Origin: JABDIP01 sp965212545
GTDB lineage: Bacteria > Pseudomonadota > Alphaproteobacteria > DSM-16000 > Inquilinaceae
NCBI GenBank assembly: GCA_965212545.1
Contig: CBDBVB010000024.1
Coordinates: forward strand, 1-64,000
Reading direction: 5' to 3'
DNA: 64,000 nt
The notes under the pieces are model-generated. The model was not told where the DNA came from. It did no database searches and saw only the letters and a program-made list of their open reading frames with translations. The position numbers were made by a program, and so were the translations under genes. Shown here piece by piece: positions 56,241-64,000 of this stretch; the stretch's first letter is position 1, and every line of letters starts with the position of its first letter.

Positions 56241-57947
56241 TCAGGTCAGCCCGTGGCGCAGCAGGATCCAGAGCTTGGTCGGCCAGGACAGCCGCACCCG
56301 ACGGCTCGGGTCGCGCCAGGCGTCCCGCTCCAGCCGCGTCAGGATGCGCTCATAGACCTCCATCATCAGCACGCAGGGTTTCAGGCGGTCGCGATCGCAT
56401 CCGTCCATCAGGGTCCGGGTCCGATCAAATCGCTCCCGGGCTTCCGACGCGACCTCGGCGCAGGCCTTCGGCAGGTTCGGGTGGGCCAGCACGACCGCCG
56501 GGTCTTCGCTATCGATGCCGTGCCGGCGCAACACTTCGCGCGGCAGATAGAGCCGACCGCGAACGCCGTCCTCCGCCAGGTCGCGCAGGATGTTGGTCAG
56601 TTGCAATGCCTCTCCCAGTACCACGGCGATCTCATGGGCCTCGGGCTCGTCGGCGCCGAAGATGTCGACCGACAGCATGCCGACCGCGCCGGCCACCTGC
56701 CGGCAATAGGTGCGCAGGTCGGCGGCCGACGGCGCCCTGATCGCATTGCGCAGATCGCTTTCCATGCCGTCGATGACGGCCAGGAACTCGGCTTTCGGCA
56801 GCCGGAACTCGGCGACCGGCCCCTGCAGCGCGATCGTTGTCGGAAAGGTCGGCCTTCCGGCATAGAGTCGGTCGATATCACTGCGCCAGTCCGCCAGCAT
56901 TGCCAACCGCCGGCCGAAATCTCCCGGCTCGTCGGCGATGTCGTCGACCTCTCGGCAGAACGCATAGACCGCGTACATGGCGTCACGGCGGTGTCTGGGC
57001 AGGGCCCGCATGCCGGCCAGGAACGAGGTCCGGGAGCGCGCCACCACATGGCGGACATGCGCCCAGGCCGACGCATCGGCCGCCGGCCGCCGGCTGCCGA
57101 TCAGCCGTCGGACCAACAGGCCGGCGGCGCCAAGCGCGGCCTGTAGGACCAGTCCCGGCCGCGACAGTGCGACCCGCCTGGCCAAAGGGTCCTGGCGCCG
57201 CAGCCGGCCCGCCAGCGTTTCTGCCAGACGCAGGATTGCGGCGGATTCCAGCGCCAGCCGCAGGCTCAGCAACTGGCCCGGCAGCGGCCGCGCCTGGGCG
57301 ATCAAATCGTCGACGCCGTCCAGGCAGCGGTTCAGAATCCGGCGCAGGGCAGGGGTAGAGCTCGGACCATCCAGCACGGACACATCCAGACCCTCGGCCT
57401 GCAGCCAGTCGAGCGGGACATAGACCCGGTCCAGGGTGCGATAGTCGTCCTGCAGATCCTGCAAATGGTTGATCAACTGCAATGCGCTGCACAATGCGTC
57501 CGATGCCGTCCAGCCGCTGCGCTCCTCGCCGTGAAGGTCCAGCAGGTAGCGGCCGACCGGATTGGCGGACAGCTCGCAATAGCCCAGCAGGTCGGCCCAG
57601 TCGTCATAGCGCGGCTTGACCGCGTCCTGCTTGAACGCGGCGATCAGGTCCAGCCCGTGGCGGCTGGGAATTCCGGTCTCGGCCATGCTGCGGCGCAGGC
57701 GGAAGGCCTTCTCAAGGGCCGGGTCAGTGACTTCATCGCTGGTCAGGGCGGCGGCAAAGCGGTCCAGCCGGGCGATTTTGTCGTCCGGCGCCAGATCGGG
57801 ATTGTCGGCGATGTCGTCGATCGCCCTGGCAAAGGCGTAATACGCGGCGACATGCGGCCGCAGGGCGCGCGCCAGCAGGAACGAGCCGACCGGGAAGTTC
57901 TCGTCCGAGGCGCCTTTGCCGGACGGTGTTTCTACGAGCGTTGTCAG
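56241..57947 (-). CDS. hpnCD: HpnC-HpnD fusion: hydroxysqualene and presqualene diphosphate synthases
   Basis: One open frame of about 568 residues joins two squalene/phytoene-synthase-family enzymes. Residues 1 to about 285 are HpnC-like (ASDENFPVGSFLLARALRPH, ARAIDDIADNPDLAPDDKIA, then DAVKPRYDDWADLLGYC). From about 300 the HpnD-like half begins (HVRHVVARSRTSF, FCREVDDIADEPGDF, LTNILRDLAEDGVRGRLYLP). No stop lies between. The N-terminus is open as far as an in-frame TAA, but the only initiator at the conserved position is CTG at 57947 (LTTLVETPSGKGASDENF), where homologues have ATG. The first standard start codon is ATG 57686, which would delete the first Asp-rich motif. HpnD makes presqualene diphosphate from farnesyl diphosphate; HpnC converts it to hydroxysqualene for HpnE. 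Confidence 0.85.
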   Translation of the reverse strand: MTTLVETPSGKGASDENFPVGSFLLARALRPHVAAYYAFARAIDDIADNPDLAPDDKIARLDRFAAALTSDEVTDPALEKAFRLRRSMAETGIPSRHGLDLIAAFKQDAVKPRYDDWADLLGYCELSANPVGRYLLDLHGEERSGWTASDALCSALQLINHLQDLQDDYRTLDRVYVPLDWLQAEGLDVSVLDGPSSTPALRRILNRCLDGVDDLIAQARPLPGQLLSLRLALESAAILRLAETLAGRLRRQDPLARRVALSRPGLVLQAALGAAGLLVRRLIGSRRPAADASAWAHVRHVVARSRTSFLAGMRALPRHRRDAMYAVYAFCREVDDIADEPGDFGRRLAMLADWRSDIDRLYAGRPTFPTTIALQGPVAEFRLPKAEFLAVIDGMESDLRNAIRAPSAADLRTYCRQVAGAVGMLSVDIFGADEPEAHEIAVVLGEALQLTNILRDLAEDGVRGRLYLPREVLRRHGIDSEDPAVVLAHPNLPKACAEVASEARERFDRTRTLMDGCDRDRLKPCVLMMEVYERILTRLERDAWRDPSRRVRLSWPTKLWILLRHGLT

Positions 57948-58121
57948 GTGCGCACCACGGGGTTATCGGCATCTAGGACCGGACTCAGCCGGACCGGCTT
58001 CATATGGTCGGCGAGCAACGCAATATCAAAGATCGCGCTGCCCGCCAACGCCGGAATGGCCGATAGGCAGGGCGGCAATTCCGGATATCCGGCCTTAACC
58101 CGCTATGCCGCGCCAACGGAT

Positions 58122-58141
58122 GTCGGGCCGTCAGGCCCGAC
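58122..58141 (-). terminator. Hairpin after the unrecognised membrane protein gene
   Basis: GTCGGGCC and GGCCCGAC form a perfect 8-bp stem with loop GTCA, 10 bases past the stop at 58152 on the minus strand. No T-run follows, so termination is uncertain. Confidence 0.4.
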
Positions 58142-58151
58142 GATGTTCGTC

Positions 58152-59465
58152 CTATTCGCCCAACGTGACGACCGACTGGTTCTGTACCACCATCACGTCG
58201 GCTCCGAACGGCTCCCGCCAATAGTCGTGAACGCAGAACAGGTACTCACCCTGTTCCAGATTGGCCAACAGCGCGGCATCGGTGTTCTGGAGCGCCTGGC
58301 CCAAGGCACCGGCGGCAATTCGCGCGACTTCGTTCGCGGTCTCCTCGACCTCGAAGAACGCCTCCTGGTAGTCGTCGTTCTTGCCGATCATCCTGAGACT
58401 GTTCCTGTCATACAGGGTCACGACCGGATCACTGAAATCGCTCGCCGCGACGAAAAGATGTTCGCCGTCGGTCACGCTGACGCTGAACCAGCGCTCCGAA
58501 CCGTTTGAGTTGAGTTCGAGTTCGTCACCGACCCGGGTTGCCACGGCATCGGCCTGCCCCGGGTTGGTGCAGAGCTCATCGACGAACAGGTCGCGGATGA
58601 TCTGATCCGACTGCCGGGTGCCCAGGAAGAAGTCTGGCTCGGCAAGGGCTTGCGCCACTCGCTGACCGACGGATGTCAGCTGAATGCTGTCGAAATCGTC
58701 GTAATTCATGCTGATCAGCCCTTGGCTCTTCAGGCTGTAGATGTCGCTCGGGAACCGGAAATGATCGGCATAATGCAGTTCCCAAGTTCCCAACCCGGTC
58801 ACTTCGTCGTCCGCCTGGTTCTGGTTGTGGAGGTGAAGCAACAATCCGTCGAGAGATCGGACAATGACATGCTCGGCCAGTCGCCTGACTTCGTGGATGA
58901 TGATCTTGTTCTGGATCTCCCGTTCGATCGTGTTCAGCGTCTCAAGATTGATATTAACATTGTCTCCCGAGACTTTCCGGACTTCGGCCATGATGTTGGA
59001 GGTGATCTCCTGGCTTCGATAGAGAGAATTCACCGAGACGTTCGAATCTCTCGGATACAGCTCATCGATTTCCGCATCGGATCTGGTCGCCACGATGACA
59101 AGACGGATGACATCGCTCGTGGGAAGCAGCAGCGAAAAGACGACCACCAGGGAAAGGAAGAGCGATAGGGCACGGCTCGTGAAGGTAATGATCAAAAGAA
59201 TGATCGAAAGCGCCGTGATCTTCATCATCGTATTGATGGATTGTTGCAGCGCGAAGACATCGGCGCCTCCAAATGCCGACTTGAGAAGGATGGCGACGGC
59301 GCTCAAAACGAAAACGATCGTCCCGGCAATACGCACGAGGACGATCCAGTTATTCGGGACGACGAGTTCGGTCAGGGCCTTGGCGTCGAGCCCACCTTTG
59401 TTGTCTTCGGTTCTCGGGGGTTCAGTCGAGGCTTCGGCGGTTTCATTGGAAGAGGGCTCGGTCAT
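58152..59465 (-). CDS. Unrecognised membrane-anchored protein within the hopanoid locus
   Basis: 437 residues. A Glu/Thr-rich cytoplasmic start (about 1-35) is followed by three membrane helices (about 40-62, 78-98 and 100-122). Then comes a large soluble part with a helical, winged-helix-like middle (about 190-280, GLGTWELHYADHFRFPSDIY, LKSQGLISMNYDDFDSIQLT). The beta-rich C-terminal third (ERWFSVSVTDGEHLFVAASD, GEYLFCVHDYW) resembles a PPC/pre-peptidase-type domain. Base composition is clearly lower in GC than the neighbours, suggesting acquisition. It lies between hpnCD and hpnB and has its own upstream terminator/promoter segment. Function unknown. Confidence 0.7.
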   Translation of the reverse strand: MTEPSSNETAEASTEPPRTEDNKGGLDAKALTELVVPNNWIVLVRIAGTIVFVLSAVAILLKSAFGGADVFALQQSINTMMKITALSIILLIITFTSRALSLFLSLVVVFSLLLPTSDVIRLVIVATRSDAEIDELYPRDSNVSVNSLYRSQEITSNIMAEVRKVSGDNVNINLETLNTIEREIQNKIIIHEVRRLAEHVIVRSLDGLLLHLHNQNQADDEVTGLGTWELHYADHFRFPSDIYSLKSQGLISMNYDDFDSIQLTSVGQRVAQALAEPDFFLGTRQSDQIIRDLFVDELCTNPGQADAVATRVGDELELNSNGSERWFSVSVTDGEHLFVAASDFSDPVVTLYDRNSLRMIGKNDDYQEAFFEVEETANEVARIAAGALGQALQNTDAALLANLEQGEYLFCVHDYWREPFGADVMVVQNQSVVTLGE

Positions 59466-59498
59466 TGGACTGCACTCAATACGCTAGCGAAAAAATAT

Positions 59499-59526
59499 AA
59501 CTCGCATTTTAATCAAAATGCGAGTT
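59499..59526 (-). terminator. Strong bidirectional terminator between hpnB and the unrecognised gene
   Basis: AACTCGCATTTT and AAAATGCGAGTT form a perfect 12-bp stem with a 4-base loop. T-rich tracts follow on both strands (TTTTTT on plus, TATATTTTTT on minus). It ends hpnB transcription. The minus strand also reads TTGCAA, 16 bases, TAAAAT across it, so a promoter for the downstream gene may be embedded. Confidence 0.85.
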
Positions 59527-59582
59527 TTTTGCAAGCGCAATGCTCTCGGGCGGCGTAGCGATATGCCGGGGGCAAGGTCGGC

Positions 59583-60761
59583 TCAGCGGGGTCGGACGCG
59601 GCCTTTCCAGAGGCCGCCGCGGCCAGCGGCGTGGCGCCACGCCGAATCGGCGGTCATCGCGGCGTAGAAGAGTGCCGCGACCGGCAACGCAAAGGCCCAC
59701 GGCCAGGGCTGACGATAGAGCCCCAGCGTCGGCAGGAACAGGGCCCCCATCAGGCCCCAGGCCACCGCGCCGAGGCCGGCCGCGATTGGCTGCCCGTGCA
59801 GCGGATAGGCAAGGACCAGCAACGGCGCGGCAAGATAGGTGATAGCCATGCCGAGCAGCGTTGCGAGCAGCAGTACCGGCGAATGACGAAGTTGGGTATA
59901 GGCGCTGCGCGCCACCATGCGCCAGATCTCCGCCAAGGCGGGATAGGGGCGGATGCTATGCGACCGCCGGGTCAGCGCCAGCCGCAGCCTGCCGCCGCCC
60001 GGCCGCCCCAGCCGCTTGATGCGCTCGGCCAGGGAGCAATCGTCGATCAGCGCGTTATGCATGGCTTCCAGGCCGCCGGACCGCTTCAACGCCTCGGTAC
60101 GCACCATCAGGCAGCCGCCGGCCGCGCCTGCCGTTTTTTTCCGGGGATCGGCGATCCAGCGAAACGGATACAGCATTCCGAAGAAGAACACGAAGGGCGG
60201 GATCAGCAGCTTCTCCCAAAGCGTTCCGCAGGTCAGCATGACCATCAGCGAGACAAGGTCGCGGTCCTCCGACTCGGCCGCCGAGACCAGACGGCGCAGC
60301 ACCGATGGGTCATGGACGATATCGGCATCGGTGAACCAGACATAGGCCGGTGCGACCTCTGGCGCCTCGGCGGCCGCCAGCCCTTCGGACAGAGCCCATA
60401 GCTTGCCGGCCCAGCCCGGCGGCAGCGGTCGGGCCGGAATGATCGTGAGCCGCGCCGTCAGTCCTGCGGTCTCTGCCGCGCGCGCGGCGATGCCGGCTGT
60501 CCCGTCGCTGCTGGAATCGTCCACCAGATAGACAGTCAGCGCGCCCGGATAGTCCTGGGCGAGCACCGATCCGAGCGCCCGGGCGATGGTCTCCGCCTCG
60601 TCGCGGGCCGGGATGACGGCGGCGACCGCAGGCCAGTCGTCCAATTCCGGCGATATGCCATCCAGCGGCATGTCAACGGCCCAGAACCGGCCATGCGCTG
60701 TGAGAAGATACAGCCAGATCGCCAGTACAAACGCCGCGAGCAGAAAGAGCGCGACGGTCAT
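59583..60761 (-). CDS. hpnB: HpnB, hopanoid-associated glycosyltransferase
   Basis: 392-residue family-2 glycosyltransferase. N-terminal membrane helix (about 1-20), then VAAVIPARDEAETIARALGSVLAQD, LVDDSSSDGTA and the metal-binding FTDADIVHDP. A C-terminal pair or more of helices lies near 290-375. The central LIDDCSLAERIKRLGRPGG is typical of HpnB. The ATG at 60761 gives the membrane helix at the N-terminus; longer frames begin with unconserved sequence. Confidence 0.88.
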   Translation of the reverse strand: MTVALFLLAAFVLAIWLYLLTAHGRFWAVDMPLDGISPELDDWPAVAAVIPARDEAETIARALGSVLAQDYPGALTVYLVDDSSSDGTAGIAARAAETAGLTARLTIIPARPLPPGWAGKLWALSEGLAAAEAPEVAPAYVWFTDADIVHDPSVLRRLVSAAESEDRDLVSLMVMLTCGTLWEKLLIPPFVFFFGMLYPFRWIADPRKKTAGAAGGCLMVRTEALKRSGGLEAMHNALIDDCSLAERIKRLGRPGGGRLRLALTRRSHSIRPYPALAEIWRMVARSAYTQLRHSPVLLLATLLGMAITYLAAPLLVLAYPLHGQPIAAGLGAVAWGLMGALFLPTLGLYRQPWPWAFALPVAALFYAAMTADSAWRHAAGRGGLWKGRVRPR

Positions 60762-61051
60762 CGGCCGCGGCCATGCTGCGGATTGGCGGGACTGACCATG
60801 GACGGATCTTCCGGGTGGCGGACGTCGTCTCGCGGGTCCGGTGGACCCGCTGGACCGGACGATATCAAACGGTTTCAAGGCTGTCAGGCCCTGCCGGTGG
60901 CGCATAACCAAAGCGCAGTTGTGCTAGCCGGATACTACCATCGGGCGTGTCCCGCGGCGGTATCCTAGGTTGATTGCCGCAATGGGCCAACGCGCGCAAT
61001 TCATCCAGTACGGACCAGTCCGAGAATCCGTCGAAAATGGGAGGGATCAAG

Positions 61052-62305
61052 ATGTACCAACGACTGCCGCTATTTGCGTCCGCAGTGGCGCTGATGATCG
61101 CCGGTACGGCGCACGCGCAGACCAATCTGGAAAAACTGTCCTCGTTCCAAGCCACCGGCACGCCGCTGGAGATGGAGACCATCGACCAGACCGGCGACCG
61201 CGCCGCGCAGCTTCGGCGCAACCTGGAGAACATCAACCTGCCGCCGGGCTTCAAGATCGATCTCTACGCGGTCGTGCCCGATGCCCGCCATATCGCCGTC
61301 GCGCCGCAAGGCACAGTGGCCTTCGTCGGTACTCGCAAGACCCAAATCTGGGCCGTCACCGACCGCGACCGCGACCGCGTCGCCGACGAGGTCAAGCAGT
61401 TCGCACCGTCGATTGACTTCGCCATTCCCAACGGCGTCTGCTTCTCCAGGGACGGTTTCCTGTACACGGTCGAGCAGAACCGGGTGCTGGTATTCCCGGC
61501 TGCCGAGTTCTTCTTCGAGGGGCCGGATGTGGCGGCGTTCAACGTCCTGGCGCAAGGTGAGCTGATCCCGCCGGCGGAGGAATCCTACAATCACACCGCC
61601 CGGGTCTGCGATGTTGGGCCGGACGGAAAGCTGTACATCTCGCTTGGCCAGCCCTTCAACGTGCATGCGCAAGAGAAGATGGCGCTTTATGACGAGGTCG
61701 GCATCGGCGGCATCATCCGCATCAACACCGATGGCACCGGCCGCGAAGTCTATGCCCGCGGCATCCGCAATTCGGTCGGGCAGGACTTCAACCCGGCCAA
61801 TGGCCAGCTCTGGTTCACCGACAATCAGGTCGACGGAATGGGCGACGACATCCCGCCCGGCGAGTTGAACCGGGCCACCGGGCGCGGCCAGCATTTCGGC
61901 TTCCCGTGGTATGGCGGCGGCGATACCCGCACCAACGAGTATGCCGACAGCGAGCCGCCGGCCGACGTGATCTTCCCCGAGGTGGAGATGGTGGCGCATG
62001 CCGCCGATCTCGGCATGATGTTCTATACCGGCAGCATGTTCCCGGAGAAGTACCAGGGCGGCATCTTCTCCGCCCAGCATGGCTCGTGGAACCGCACGAC
62101 GCCGGTTGGGGCGCGGGTCATGTTCACCTCGCTGGACGAGGAAGGCGCGGCCGCCGAGACGACGGCATTCGCCGAAGGCTGGCTGGACCAGTCCACCGGC
62201 GAGTATCTCGGCCGCCCGGTCGACGTGGCGCAGCTCCCCGACGGCTCAATCATCATCTCCGATGATTTCGCCGGCGCGCTGTACCGGATCTGGTACGAGG
62301 GCTGA
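61052..62305 (+). CDS. Periplasmic PQQ-type sugar (sorbosone/glucose) dehydrogenase
   Basis: 417-residue six-bladed propeller enzyme. Signal peptide to about residue 23 (LFASAVALMIAGTAHAQ). LPPGFKIDLYAVVPDARHIAVAP and YARGIRNSVGQDFNPANGQLWFTDNQ, then QHGSWNRTTPVGARV, match the GSDH/L-sorbosone dehydrogenase family. Oxidises a sugar or aldehyde and passes electrons on, probably to the cytochrome c that follows. GGGAGGG lies 6 bases before ATG 61052. Confidence 0.87.
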   Translation: MYQRLPLFASAVALMIAGTAHAQTNLEKLSSFQATGTPLEMETIDQTGDRAAQLRRNLENINLPPGFKIDLYAVVPDARHIAVAPQGTVAFVGTRKTQIWAVTDRDRDRVADEVKQFAPSIDFAIPNGVCFSRDGFLYTVEQNRVLVFPAAEFFFEGPDVAAFNVLAQGELIPPAEESYNHTARVCDVGPDGKLYISLGQPFNVHAQEKMALYDEVGIGGIIRINTDGTGREVYARGIRNSVGQDFNPANGQLWFTDNQVDGMGDDIPPGELNRATGRGQHFGFPWYGGGDTRTNEYADSEPPADVIFPEVEMVAHAADLGMMFYTGSMFPEKYQGGIFSAQHGSWNRTTPVGARVMFTSLDEEGAAAETTAFAEGWLDQSTGEYLGRPVDVAQLPDGSIIISDDFAGALYRIWYEG

Positions 62306-62331
62306 GCCCCATCCGGATAGGGTCGTGAAAA

Positions 62332-62369
62332 GCCCCGTTCCGGCGGTCGCCGCCGGGGCGGGGCGATTT
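62332..62369 (+). terminator. Intrinsic terminator between the dehydrogenase and cytochrome c genes
   Basis: A 15-bp stem (62332-62346 with 62350-62364; two G-U pairs) has the 3-base loop TCG and is followed by GATTTT. It is preceded by GAAAA, so it may also work in reverse. It falls 26 bases after the dehydrogenase stop and 17 before the next start, so it may only partly separate the two genes. Confidence 0.7.
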
Positions 62370-62385
62370 TCTGGATCGGTTAGAT

Positions 62386-62721
62386 ATGCTGTCGGGTCTT
62401 TCGTTTGGAGCATGTGTCTGTGCGTTGGCATTGTGTCTGACGACATTCCCGGCGGTCGCCGGCGACGCCTCGGTCGGACGGCGGATGGCGGGCCAATGCG
62501 CCGGCTGCCACGGCATCGACGGCGTCGCCAAGCGCCCTGACGTGCCGCATATCGCCGGCGAGAGCGACATCTACCTGAGGGCCCAGCTGGAGGCGTTCCG
62601 GTCCGGCGACCGGCATCACGAGCAGATGTCGATCATCGCCCAAGGCCTGGATGACGAGGACATCGCGCATCTCATCGCCTGGTATTCCAGCATCCGGTTC
62701 ACCGTGACGGTCCCCGAATAG
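62386..62721 (+). CDS. Periplasmic cytochrome c
   Basis: 111 residues. Signal peptide to about residue 25 (CALALCLTTFPAVAG), then a CxxCH haem site in GQCAGCHGIDGVAKRPD. A distal Met is probably in HHEQMSIIAQGLDDEDIAHL. Likely electron acceptor of the upstream PQQ-type dehydrogenase. Confidence 0.85.
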   Translation: MLSGLSFGACVCALALCLTTFPAVAGDASVGRRMAGQCAGCHGIDGVAKRPDVPHIAGESDIYLRAQLEAFRSGDRHHEQMSIIAQGLDDEDIAHLIAWYSSIRFTVTVPE

Positions 62722-62847
62722 GGAATGGATGATCCGATCTGCTCGCCCAATCGGCGTGCAACGTGGTATTGACCGTCCAACAGTTCGAAAACACTAATCC
62801 AGCCCGAAATAACGACAATCGCGCGGGCAGGATCGGGAGGAAAATGC

Positions 62848-63834
62848 ATGGTTGAATTGCGAAGGCTTCTTGTGGTTCTGGTCGCGGCGACAGCGTCCCT
62901 TGCCACGAGCATCGCCGCCGCCGATACCCAGACGGTGCGCGTCGGTGCGCTGAAATTCGGCACGGTCAATTGGGAACTCGATACGATCATGCATAACGGC
63001 CTCGACACCGCCAACGGCGTCGAGCTGGAGGTCGTGGAAATGGCCGGCAAGAACGGCTCGGCGGTCGCCTTGCAGGGCGGCGCGGTGGACGTGATCGTGT
63101 CCGATTGGATCTGGGTGTCGCGGCAGCGCGCGGCCGGGGCCGACTACACCTTCGTGCCTTATTCCCTGACCGTCGGCGCCCTGATGGTGCGGCCCGATGC
63201 CGGTATCTCCTCGCTGGCCGATCTGGAAGGGCGCAAGCTGGGCATCGCCGGCGGTCCGGTTGACAAGAGCTGGCTGCTGCTCAGGGCCTACGGACAACAG
63301 CAGCTCGGCCGCGACCTGGCCGACGTCGTCGAGCCGGTGTTCGGCGCGCCGCCGCTGCTGAACGAGCTGATGTTGGATGGCGAACTGCCGGCGGTGCTGA
63401 ATTTCTGGCATTACAACGCAAGGCTCGGCGCGGCCGGCATGACCGAGCTGGTCAGCGTGACCGACATGCTGCCGGCCCTGGGAGTCGAGGCGCAGCCGCC
63501 GCTTCTGGGCTGGGTGTTCAGCGAGAGCTGGGCGGCGGAGAACGCTGCGGCGATCGATGGAATGCTGACCGCTTCGCGCGCCGCCAAGCAGCTGCTGGCG
63601 GAGTCCGATGCCGAATGGGAGCGGCTGAGGCCGATGACACGGGCCGCCGACGACATCACCCTGGCCGCCCTGCGGGACGCCTATCGCGCCGGCATACCGA
63701 CCTCGTTCGACGCCCAGGACATCGACGCGGCGGAGACCGTGTTCTCGGTGATGGCCGAGTTGGGCGGCGAGGATCTGACCGGCGGCACCACGGCGCTGGC
63801 GGCCGGCACCTTCTGGCCGAATTTCGGCTTCTAG
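62848..63834 (+). CDS. NitT/TauT-type ABC transporter substrate-binding protein
   Basis: 328 residues with a signal peptide to about residue 24 (LLVVLVAATASLATSIAAA). VRVGALKFGTVNWELDTI, LQGGAVDVIVSDWIWVSRQR and SSLADLEGRKLGIAGGPVDKSW match the SsuA/ThiY-like family. Binds a small organic or inorganic anion; identity unknown. GGGAGG precedes the ATG. Its permease gene follows at once. Confidence 0.87.
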   Translation: MVELRRLLVVLVAATASLATSIAAADTQTVRVGALKFGTVNWELDTIMHNGLDTANGVELEVVEMAGKNGSAVALQGGAVDVIVSDWIWVSRQRAAGADYTFVPYSLTVGALMVRPDAGISSLADLEGRKLGIAGGPVDKSWLLLRAYGQQQLGRDLADVVEPVFGAPPLLNELMLDGELPAVLNFWHYNARLGAAGMTELVSVTDMLPALGVEAQPPLLGWVFSESWAAENAAAIDGMLTASRAAKQLLAESDAEWERLRPMTRAADDITLAALRDAYRAGIPTSFDAQDIDAAETVFSVMAELGGEDLTGGTTALAAGTFWPNFGF

Positions 63835-63840
63835 CGACTG

Positions 63841-64000
63841 GTGACGGCGCAACCGGCCACGGCGGACACGGCAACCGACGGCCGGCTGGGCTGGCCGCGC
63901 GATCCGTGGATCAGGGCGCTCTCGTTAGCGCTCTTCGTGGCCCTATGGTGGGTCGCCGCGACGGTGTTCGAGAGCCGGCTATTGCCGGGGCCGCTGGCTG
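63841..64000 (+). CDS. ABC transporter permease, partial (cut by window end)
   Basis: GTG start 6 bases after the binding-protein stop. The 53 residues seen include a hydrophilic start and the first membrane helix (WIRALSLALFVALWWVAATVF), then SRLLPGPLA, as in SsuC/TauC permeases where a similar Leu-Pro motif follows helix 1. Continues beyond the window. Confidence 0.75.
   Translation, partial: MTAQPATADTATDGRLGWPRDPWIRALSLALFVALWWVAATVFESRLLPGPLA

Noticed and set aside
54983..56740. A 585-codon plus-strand frame opposite hpnE.
   Set aside because: Shadow of hpnE and hpnCD; no recognisable domain.

Overview
The window is high-GC, tightly packed bacterial DNA with many stop/start overlaps. 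Gene content suggests an alphaproteobacterium, perhaps a Rhodospirillales-like (Thalassobaculum/Oceanibaculum-type) lineage. The grounds are an RpoH-type sigma factor, a hopanoid gene set, two Dpp/Opp-type peptide transporters, DmdA-like and FAD/GcvT demethylation enzymes, PuuD, and REP-like elements of the ATTCCCGC...GCGGGAAT type. The taxonomic placement is inference.

Layout. About 0-5 kb is an RNA-repair operon: rsr (Ro60/TROVE protein, frameshifted), two tandem Y RNAs, rtcB, a SUKH-like protein and rtcA. A sigma54-like element and a palindromic upstream site precede it. The first Y RNA contains an almost complete tRNA in circularly permuted order (T-arm and 3' acceptor strand with CCA first, then 5' acceptor strand and D-arm). 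It carries a G3:U70 pair and A73, the hallmarks of tRNA-Ala. At 5-9.7 kb lie a DmdA-like GcvT protein (frameshifted), an FAD/GcvT oxidoreductase and a two-domain SnoaL protein. At 9.8-14.3 kb a glycosidase (frameshifted) is divergent from a sugar ABC transporter without its own ATPase; copies of GACAACAT lie in and around this locus. At 14.3-19.9 kb is a minus-strand peptide transporter with a permease-ATPase fusion. At 20-28 kb are a DUF1493 protein, a histone-H1-like protein, a Na/Pi symporter with a small partner, an ArsR/SRPBCC/DUF899 operon, a cytochrome b561, rpoH with a heat-shock-type promoter, and a TauE/SafE exporter. At 28.2-36.6 kb a GntR regulator faces a peptide transporter plus amidase operon. 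At 36.8-43 kb are an ArsR/glutathione-transferase pair with Cys-rich tails, a membrane nucleotide cyclase, a YghU-like GST, a lipoprotein cytochrome c and PuuD.

At 43-60.8 kb is a hopanoid locus: prenyl diphosphate synthase, hpnM, hpnN, hpnA, hpnH, hpnG, shc, hpnE, an in-frame hpnC-hpnD fusion and hpnB. It is interrupted by gnd-gntK and by an unrecognised membrane protein gene of lower GC. Together these can make squalene from farnesyl diphosphate, cyclise it, add and process the adenosyl side chain, and move the product between membranes. The last 3 kb hold a PQQ-type sugar dehydrogenase, a cytochrome c and the start of a NitT/TauT-type ABC transporter.

All three clear coding frameshifts are +1 events and lie in the first 10.2 kb. 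This may reflect sequence error at one end of a contig rather than gene decay.
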